Positions 58,101 through 64,000 of a DNA stretch of 64,000 bases are shown one piece after another (the stretch's first letter is position 1; each line of letters starts with the position of its first letter). The stretch is taken from NCBI GenBank assembly GCA_930367205.1, contig OV884009.1, forward strand, positions 100,647,189 to 100,711,188, given 5' to 3'. The position numbers and the translations under genes are program-made. The DNA comes from Acanthosoma haemorrhoidale (Eukaryota > Arthropoda > Insecta > Hemiptera > Acanthosomatidae). A model generated the notes under the pieces. The model had not been told where the DNA came from and searched no databases. It was given only the letters and a program-made list of their open reading frames with translations.

Positions 58101-61100
58101 TTTAAAAAAATGAGAGAGGGATTTACTAAGTCCCTCTAAGACAGAGCCCACAGACAAAGTTGACTGTTCAATGGCTAAGGCCACACTCACATATTGCTTA
58201 TTATCAACTAAAACATCAACATCTTTAATTCAATACCTAATTCAATGTGATAAGAAAATTTTAATTGCAAGTAAATGATTAATAATTTACTTGTCAATAT
58301 TTTTAATAAGGCTTCTTTTATTGTTTCATTGTTTTATTGTACATTTCTCAGGTATTGAGTGAAACTTTCAGTGACACTGAATAGAACAAGCATGCAAAAT
58401 ATCATGCTTCTAAAAAAAACGTTGAGTTAAAATTACATATTGTAAATCAGAACATTGATATCTTTAATTTGATACAACACTCACAATTGTAGACAAATAT
58501 ATATTTTTTTAATACCAAAGAATTAATGACACTAACTCAGTTTTTATGGAGTTGGCTATACTTTTCATGTCTTCCTAAAATCAGATGGGACCTCCCTGTA
58601 AAATTTCATGACTTTAGCTTTAGGGGATTCACAAAGACTAGAACAGACAGACACACAGGTGAAAATATAAAAATGATACTTTTCATTCGTTAATAGGTCA
58701 CTAAGAGAACATAAATATTTTTTTCAGGAAATGTTGCTTTATTATTATATTAAATTCAATTAATTTTAAAGGGTTGGCCAAAAAGTCCGTTCGGTTTTTT
58801 AAGGGAAAATAAGACACAACTTTTAAACACAAAGCGATTTATTCAATCAATGATATAATTGCCGTTTTGTTCCAGTATCTTCTGCCATCTCATAGGCAGA
58901 TTCATAATTCCATGCTCAAAGAATTTCCTGTCTTTACTGGCAAACAAATTTTCCAAGTGGATTTTTACATCTTCTTTAGAGCTGAAGGTCTGTCCATTCA
59001 ATAAATTTTGAAGAGACCGAAACAGGTGGAAATCTGAAGGTGCAAGGTCAGGCTAATATGGAGGGTGCGGCAAAACTTCCCAGCCAAGCTCCAGTAACTT
59101 CTGCCTCGTCTGCAAAGAAGTGTGCGGTCTGGCATTGTCGTGATGGAAGACAATCCCCTTACGGTTGGCTAGTTCTGGACACTTCAGGTGGATCGCTGCA
59201 TTTAATTTGTCCAGCTGGTCACAGTACACATCCGAATTGATGGTCCTGTTCGTGGGAAGAAGTTCATAAAAGACAACACCCCTCCAATCACACCAAATCG
59301 AGAGCATAACCTTCTTTGGGTGAAGTCCTGCTTTGGGGGTTGTTTATGGTAATTTGTCGCGCTTCCCCCATGAACGTTTGCACTCCACATTGTTATAGAC
59401 AATCCACTTTTCGTCCCTTGTCATCATTCTCTTCAAAAAAGAATCGTTTTCTTCGCGTTTCCGCAACGAATTGCAGATGGAAATCCTTTGGGCGAGGTTA
59501 GCCTCACCCTCACTAAGTTGATGGGGAACCCAAACATCGAGCCTGCTCACGTAGCCAAGTTGATGCAGATGGTTTTCAACACTCGATTTGGATATTTTGA
59601 GGATAACTGCGATCTCCCTAGTTGTATAACGGGGATTGGTGTCAACTAATTCCTTCACTTTGTCGCTGTTAATCTGAGTTGGCCGGCCAGAGCGAGGTGC
59701 GTCTTGAACCGAAAAATTTCCTGATCGAAATCTTGAAAACCTCTTCTGGCACACACCTTCTGTAACAGCATCCTCTCCGTATACAGCGCATATCTTCCTG
59801 CAAGTTTCCACTGCTTTCTTGCCTTTTTTAAAATAAAAAAGCATGAAGTGTCGATAATGTTCGTTTTGGTTTTCCATTTCAGGATGATCCTAAACACACA
59901 AAATACAATCAATCTCGTCGGAATGTCGCGTCAAACTACGTTGAAGTGTCTAGTATCTGACAAGAGCGCACTCACAAGGGACGGACTGAAGTTAGCTACA
60001 TATTAGACTGCTTGAAGTTTCGTGACGACAAAAACCGATCAGACTTTTTGGCCAACCTGATATAAAAGAGGATTGGTTATTGTCTGTTATGTATGCATTT
60101 TTATCTTTCTAGATAGGGAATAAAAGTTTGTAAGTGGTGCTGAGGAGCTAGCAGGGATCAAGTATGGATGTTAGCTTTTATTATCTCTAAACTGGATTTG
60201 CTACTTTTTCTCAAGTAGCTACTCATTTTCGCTAATGAGGTAGAGCAAAACCGACCTGACCCTTAATATTTAGTAAAAAAATTTGTTACAGTTTTTTTAA
60301 AACAGATATGTAGAATACATTTTCTTTGTTAATAATAAGATAATTTACCATCCACACATCGTATCCACCTAAGAATCCATAATAATTATTTATTATTCTA
60401 GGATCTAATTGACCTTATTCAATCGTAATGCCAATCAAAAGGATTACGAAAAAGACTCTTGATGATCGTCATTCTTACAAATAACTTGGCAGACTGTAAA
60501 AGCAGTGATTAGTAACTTTTCAATCCCTATCATTCAATGCCTACCTCTTCCCGTTTTGTACTCAGGAAAATCCCTTAGGAAAGTAACTCAAAAGATCTTT
60601 AAGTACCTACCAGTTTCACATTTTCTCCCCAATAATGATGGGTCTTGGCCTGCATTTGAAAGAGAAATATCAGGTTACAATAGTTTACAAAGCGTCTTCC
60701 CCATACTTGTACACTCAATCAAAACCCTCAAGACCATTTAAAGTTGATGAATTTCTTACCTCTTTGGTTCCTTTTTCACACCAGTTAAACCAGATCAAAT
60801 AGATCTTGAAAAACCTGCCTCTTCACAACATGATCTCTTCCTTGTAAGCTTTGCTAGTTACACAGCAATCCTTTCATTTCATCATGAAAGCTGCGGTGGA
60901 CTTTTAATCTATTATAAATTTGTAAGTACTGGGGTCCTGGCTCTCTTGCTTTCCCTTTGGTCTTTTCTACATAGCAAAACATTCAGAGGGAACAGTGGGG
61001 AGGGGAGGGGGAGAGTTTCACTGTTGCCGCTTTTTATACCAGCAGCAGGGAGGAACTGAATCGGGTGCACTGGGGTACCTGGACTGATTGTGTATGCATG

Positions 61101-63195
61101 TAGTATTAATGGGATAATATTTATACAGCACAAATGGAATTGCACCCATAGTATGAATAAGATCTCAGATCACAACTATTATTGTTGTATGAGCAAACTG
61201 TAATTTTTATAACAAAAGTATGTTAATCTGAAGTATTTTGCATGATTTATTTATTTTATTTTAATAATTACAAATTGTGGTACGTAATCCTACTCATTTT
61301 ATTTGGTTAAGGGAAGAGAGGTCAGTGCTTGTTAACGATGTCAGCAAAATAAATGGAAGGCCCCATATGTCTAGCTGTAGCTTTTTTTCTTGCAGCCGAT
61401 GTCATTGTTTAATCCTAGACTTTAGTATTTGGTAGGTTTCCTAGCCCTTGCAGCTGTTATAGGACTTATACACCAAGAGCGATTTTAAGGATGACTAGCA
61501 CACCTCACTCTTGGTTGAACACTGCACTTCACACAGCTAGATGGGTGGTGACAGTATGTCTTGGTGTACTCATAGGTCTGGCAATAACGACATTAGACAT
61601 ATCTCATTTTCTATCCAACCTACATATTTGTAATCTGGAAAATTGGGAATCCTACAGCTGTGAGCTCATTTTCTCATGTAAATAACCATCTGTGGCCAGA
61701 AAATATTAAATAGTCACCGAAAGAAAAAATTAGAATACTGAGTGCAGGTCCAAATAGACTGACTAGGGAACACTTCAATTTTCTAAAGCTGTGAAGGCTG
61801 GCAGTATTGCCCTCTATTATCTCTGCCTCACTGAATGTTGTATGGACAATGTCTGGTACACACACTGGTTACTCACAAACAAGCAATTCCACTCAGATGA
61901 AAATGGGTCTCTCTTGAACAAAAAATTGGCTTTTAAAACAGTTTTTTAACAGAAAACAGTTTCTTTGACAAGTGCTAGTAAATGTTAAATGTCAGAGTAA
62001 TATGGACAAGTTGTTATAACAGGGTACAATTGCAAACTAACCAAAACTGCCAGTGTTCAGATTACCAAAAGCAACTGAATAAAGGTTTATTTTTATAATA
62101 AAAATTCAGATTAAAAACAAAAATATAAATACATTTTGTTTAGGGTTAAAAAAATATGTTTTAAATCAACAAACAACTTTATAAATTTATTTTTTTGTTT
62201 CTGCTTTGATATGTTGTCATTATAATCTTACTCTGAAGAAAAAGCAATTTTTCCTTTTTAATGCAAAAAGTCAGGTAGGACACACAAACTAAAGCATAGT
62301 TTACATTAAATAAATTCACTGCTGAATGAGACAAAATAAGGAAGGCATTAAAGTTCAATGAGGTGAAAATATGCAAATGAAAACACAACAGACAATATAA
62401 TATACATATTTAAGGGTTTATATCTTGAAACGACAACTATGAGAGTCAGGTAAAAACATAATATTTTTAATAAAAAAAGAAAATAAACATATTGTACATG
62501 GCGTATATGAAGCATCTGTTTTATTTAAAAAAGAAGTATATACATTATAAAAAAAATTCTTAAGACTGCAACTTATTATTATTATTTTTTTAATTGGCAA
62601 CCAAGTGGTATGCAAGTTAGAAAAGGTTGGGAAGCAATTCTATAGCTAAAAATAAAAATATGAGGTGAATGTATAACATTGGCATCTCAAGTTCATGAAA
62701 GTTTAATAAACTTTTATTTGTATATATTATAACTTTTATCTACTGATAGATACTATTAATAGAGGAATGCTAGCATATTAAATTAAAATGTTACCATAAA
62801 TTTTTTATTGAAATTGAAATAACTAATTGTTGAGAGATCTTTTAATTGTGTTTAAGTAATATGATAACAAATTAATGAGCGATGCTACAATCATAAAAAA
62901 AAAAAAATCTGAGCCTGAGGAGTAAAAGGTAACAAGAATTATTATTCTTAAAATAAACAAAATCATAAAAATAAAATAACTTACATTGAGCTTGTTGAGA
63001 GATTTCATACGTTTTGCTGATGGCATCAAGCCTTTGCAAAACTTCGACCATTTCAGGCCTGTCTTTTGGTTTTATGGAAACACACCAAAACCCTAATGTA
63101 ATAAGTGTAGTAAATGAAATGCTATCATCATAACCTGCTTTAATGTCTTTTAATTCTCCTCTTCTATCTTCATCACATAATTGTATATGATCTTT
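49083..63195 (-). CDS. pll: Pelle/IRAK-like serine/threonine kinase, 3' exons (kinase C-lobe and tail)
   Basis: Four exons (63195-62985, 55323-55208, 53356-53048, 49178-49083) join through good splice sites with phases 1, 0, 0 to a stop. They give the last 243 residues of a protein whose start lies off the right edge. The first exon carries the end of a protein kinase: ELKDIKAG, then LITLGFWCVSIKPKDRPEMV and EVLQRLDAIS, with the invariant arginine of subdomain XI in DRPEM. This resembles the C-lobe of insect Pelle and IRAK kinases, which act at the plasma membrane in Toll signalling. The remaining 170 or so residues form a polar tail, rich in S, N, H and Q, with no domain I can name. Kinase identity is firm; the Pelle assignment is likely but another tyrosine-kinase-like kinase cannot be excluded. 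Introns hold a pogo element, LINEs and mariners. Confidence 0.75.
49980..50690 (-). mobile_element. Jockey-like LINE endonuclease fragment
   Basis: On the minus strand, in pieces, I read VYCPPIQSISFLDYIGCNFL, LGGDLNAKHK (endonuclease GGDFNAKH block), NPDLLDFFHNSW (place of RPDVLDFFI), then IVLTLSSPIYK and a linker WDLFLQLLDKSKDLDDTG followed by HYFTTLIQ. The order is that of a LINE endonuclease and linker. Frame changes and stops break it, and no RT follows. It is a different copy from those at 9.7 and 29 kb. Confidence 0.82.
51845..52577 (+). mobile_element. pogo/Tigger element, internally deleted
   Basis: The left end, after a TA, reads CAGCGCAATCTCGCTAATCC. The right end in reverse complement reads CAGTCCCTTCTTGCTATTCT, with TA beyond it. 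TCTCGCTAATCCGAAC-type inverted repeats are characteristic of pogo/Tigger elements. Inside, the plus strand encodes a transposase C-terminus: KEINPAVTVSEEDMTKWIEG, then, one frame over, TDEEIVQQSV. The DDE core is absent. It lies in the last intron of the Pelle/IRAK-like gene. Confidence 0.82.
53048..53356 (-). CDS. pll: Pelle/IRAK-like tail exon
   Basis: The acceptor is ATTTCAG and the donor is CAA|GTAAGT. The exon has 309 bases (103 codons) and is phase 0 at both ends. It begins VGIGIVDNKLLADHNNSWVI and is otherwise polar and serine/asparagine-rich (SFDNSPSEENDNTSSIRRGT near its end), typical of a disordered tail with possible phosphorylation sites. The open frame extends past the donor only briefly. 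Confidence 0.78.
53360..54480 (-). other. Pelle/IRAK-like intron, left part
   Basis: No coding or repeat signal that I can name. A small GC-richer patch at 54250-54350 may belong to the mariner fragment beside it. Confidence 0.5.
54485..54715 (-). pseudogene. mariner transposase helix-turn-helix fragment
   Basis: The minus strand encodes QLTVDEIESEVHITIGSAHT, IMRKHLGFRKISAQWVP and then a degraded KNLHKMELE. This is the second N-terminal DNA-binding motif of mariner/SETMAR-type transposases (LTxxEIAxExxISxGSAHxIL..LGxRKxxArWVP). The catalytic domain is missing. It does not closely match family A or B here. Confidence 0.75.
55208..55323 (-). CDS. pll: Pelle/IRAK-like tail exon
   Basis: The acceptor is TTTTATTAG and the donor is CGT|GTAAGT. 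The exon has 116 bases, enters in phase 1 (completing TAT) and leaves in phase 0. It encodes AIHRSSHTPVVPCELQLKHD, then HLNQHRKLLSTSPNEIPR. It lies about 7.7 kb from the kinase exon. Confidence 0.75.
55925..56120 (-). pseudogene. non-LTR retrotransposon C-terminal fragment
   Basis: The minus strand reads VNSRNTRSHLSNLYTPAQKI and then DRSFPPHSATLWNFLPSNNR. This has the shape of the RSFFPRTARLWNSLP motif that closes the reverse transcriptase ORF of many CR1/RTE-like LINEs in animals. Only this terminal piece is present, followed by A/T-rich sequence. Confidence 0.65.
56140..57625 (-). other. Pelle/IRAK-like intron, middle part
   Basis: Short repeated words occur at 57080-57240, where variants of AAAACCTACCAGAGG recur about every 60 bases. 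No gene is seen. Confidence 0.45.
57632..57862 (-). pseudogene. PHD-like zinc-finger fragment, probably LINE-derived
   Basis: The minus-strand frame has CEVNISREDKSTVQCSKCQS, then IFHLQCCSLKIG, then KKPWHC. The spacing of cysteines and histidine resembles a PHD finger, such as those at the start of some LINE open reading frames. The final cysteine pair is incomplete. No splice sites join it to neighbouring exons, and it lies among LINE debris, so I favour a retroelement origin over a host gene. Confidence 0.5.
58769..60060 (-). mobile_element. mariner element, family A, complete ends
   Basis: The element is 1,292 bp and is bounded by TA at 58767-58768 and 60061-60062, the expected mariner target duplication. 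The left end reads AAGGGTTGGCCAAAAAGTCC and the right end in reverse complement TCAGGTTGGCCAAAAAGTCT. The two inverted repeats agree at all but a few of the first 30 or so positions. It carries a full-length transposase frame with two stops, and it sits in an intron of the Pelle/IRAK-like gene. The deleted copy at 4801-5912 belongs to the same family. Confidence 0.97.
58843..59877 (-). pseudogene. mariner transposase, full length, two nonsense codons
   Basis: The reading frame from ATG at 59877 to TGA at 58843-58845 is exactly 345 codons, the usual mariner length, with no frameshift. Two in-frame stops interrupt it: TAA at 59344-59346 (codon 178, where relatives often have glutamine) and TAG at 59053-59055 (codon 275, the serine of the PPYSPDLAP motif). 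The N-terminal helix-turn-helix region ([20 protein letters not shown], then [20 protein letters not shown]) and all three catalytic aspartates (D155 in DEKW, D247 in [11 protein letters not shown]282 in DLAPSDFHLF) are present, with 34 residues between the last two. The protein would cut and paste the element at TA sites; as it stands it should be inactive. Confidence 0.95.
60063..62984 (-). other. Pelle/IRAK-like intron, right part
   Basis: About 2.9 kb. GC-richer patches at 60900-61090 and 61380-61680 have short open frames on both strands without family resemblance. No exon with matching phase was found, and direct joining of 62985 to 55323 keeps the frame open. Confidence 0.55.
62985..63195 (-). 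CDS. pll: Pelle/IRAK-like kinase C-lobe exon
   Basis: The acceptor is TTTTGTAG above 63195 and the donor is T|GTAAGT after 62985. The exon has 211 bases, phase 0 in and phase 1 out. It encodes KDHIQLCDEDRRGELKDIKA, then TLITLGFWCVSIKPKDRPEM and VEVLQRLDAISKTYEIS, the last helices of a protein kinase domain. Earlier kinase exons must lie to the right of the window. Confidence 0.85.
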
Positions 63196-64000
63196 CTACA
63201 AAAAAAGTTTCTTTGAGAATTGAATTAATGAGGACATTTTATTTTGTATACAATTTAATGAATTCAATAATTGGTAGTTGAATAAACTAAGTAAAAAGAT
63301 TTTTATTTTTTTGAATTAGAATTAGTAAATACAATAAATTTATCATATCAAGGACTTATCCCCTTTGGCAATCAAGGTACCGCCCCTCGACAAAGTCTCC
63401 AAGCAGAATCTCATTACCAAACTAAAACTGAATTGGACTCACTTAATAGCCGCAAACACATATGATGAGAGTCCCATCCTTACTATTTCTCACTAAGACT
63501 GCCAGTAGACATTCAGATATGACTGCTATAATAATTTTTTGAAGCTTTTTTTATCATACTTTGAACAATAGAATGTCAATTCAGCTCTGAACAAGTAATT
63601 ACAAATGTTGGTAATAATAACTTTTGTTATCGGCCACCAGATGATAGCAACATAAATCTGCCAAAAGCGCTTGTGTTTTTAATAAAATACTGTGGGTAGG
63701 CGTCAATTTTTTATTTTATTAATCAACAACCCTCAACTGGTATTACTAACTATAGCTATATTTGTTTTTAAAACTTCATTTTTGCTGTTAACAATCTGCT
63801 TCAAACCTTAGAACCATACATTTCAATACTACACATGTTAACTACAATGCCCAACAAAAAAAGTGGCGCACTTCGAAAAATTCAAATATTTGCTTCCTGG
63901 AAGAATTATTTCGTATTTCAATTTTTTTTTCATTGATATTAAACGTTTTCAGTGGTAAGGGGTTATAAATATGAATATATATTCAAAAAAATTCTATGAA
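63196..64000 (-). other. intron of the Pelle/IRAK-like gene up to the window edge
   Basis: AT-rich. I see no further kinase exon. A GC-richer patch at 63360-63480 is unassigned. Confidence 0.5.

Noticed and set aside
1..64000. CRISPR array, prokaryotic operon or plasmid origin
   Set aside because: Introns, insect transposons and metazoan genes show this is nuclear arthropod DNA; no regularly spaced repeats of CRISPR type exist.

Overview
The window is a piece of an arthropod, almost certainly insect, nuclear genome. It is very AT-rich, its genes are broken by long introns with GT/AG splice sites, and it is littered with decayed insect-type transposons (mariner, DD41D, pogo/Tigger, Jockey-like LINEs, Ty3/gypsy and BEL/Pao). 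Long open reading frames are almost absent. Most real coding sequence sits in short exons that I found by reading both strands for conserved protein sequence bounded by splice sites with matching phases.

Three conserved genes are supported. (1) JMJD6, the JmjC-family arginine demethylase/lysyl hydroxylase, lies on the minus strand. Its first four coding exons are at 13096-13171, 10564-10769, 4523-4675 and 1529-1725, and the rest of the gene runs off the left edge. (2) A small PHF13/PHF23-like PHD-finger gene lies on the plus strand, with exons at 24568-24656, 30368-30472 and 32051-32335 and a candidate first exon at 16878-16899. (3) The 3' end of a kinase of the Pelle/IRAK type lies on the minus strand. 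It has a kinase C-lobe exon at 62985-63195, then tail exons at 55208-55323, 53048-53356 and 49083-49178 that carry the stop. JMJD6 and the PHD-finger gene are arranged head to head.

Less certain coding signals are a small one-pass membrane-protein exon (18733-19004) with its own poly(A) signal, whose phase also fits the 16878 exon, and a cluster of duplicated exon-like blocks at 36.97-37.54 kb and 39.11-39.65 kb that I could not assign to a family.

Mobile elements, left to right, are: an LTR-like repeat pair (1-903); a deleted mariner (4801-5912); a Jockey-like LINE (9690-10290); a hAT-type fragment (12.2-12.5 kb); gypsy integrase (14.15-14.84 kb), gypsy RT (19.5-20.0 kb) and integrase (20.64-20.75 kb) pieces; a third LTR-like copy (20835-21420); a second mariner lineage (21.5-22.7 kb); a DD41D element (24992-26273); a LINE endonuclease/RT piece (29.0-30.15 kb); a tRNA-type SINE fragment (31.88-31.99 kb); a GC-rich island (41.2-41.94 kb) beside a BEL/Pao gag remnant (42.6-43.57 kb); another LINE endonuclease (50.0-50.7 kb); a pogo/Tigger element (51845-52577); a mariner helix-turn-helix fragment (54.5-54.7 kb); a LINE C-terminal piece (55.9-56.1 kb); a PHD-like LINE ORF piece (57.6-57.9 kb); and a complete mariner (58769-60060) whose transposase frame is interrupted by only two stop codons. 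I found no rRNA, tRNA gene, CRISPR array or obvious endogenous virus. No clear new multi-gene system is visible. The best leads are the duplicated orphan exons, the small membrane-protein exon and the young mariner family.
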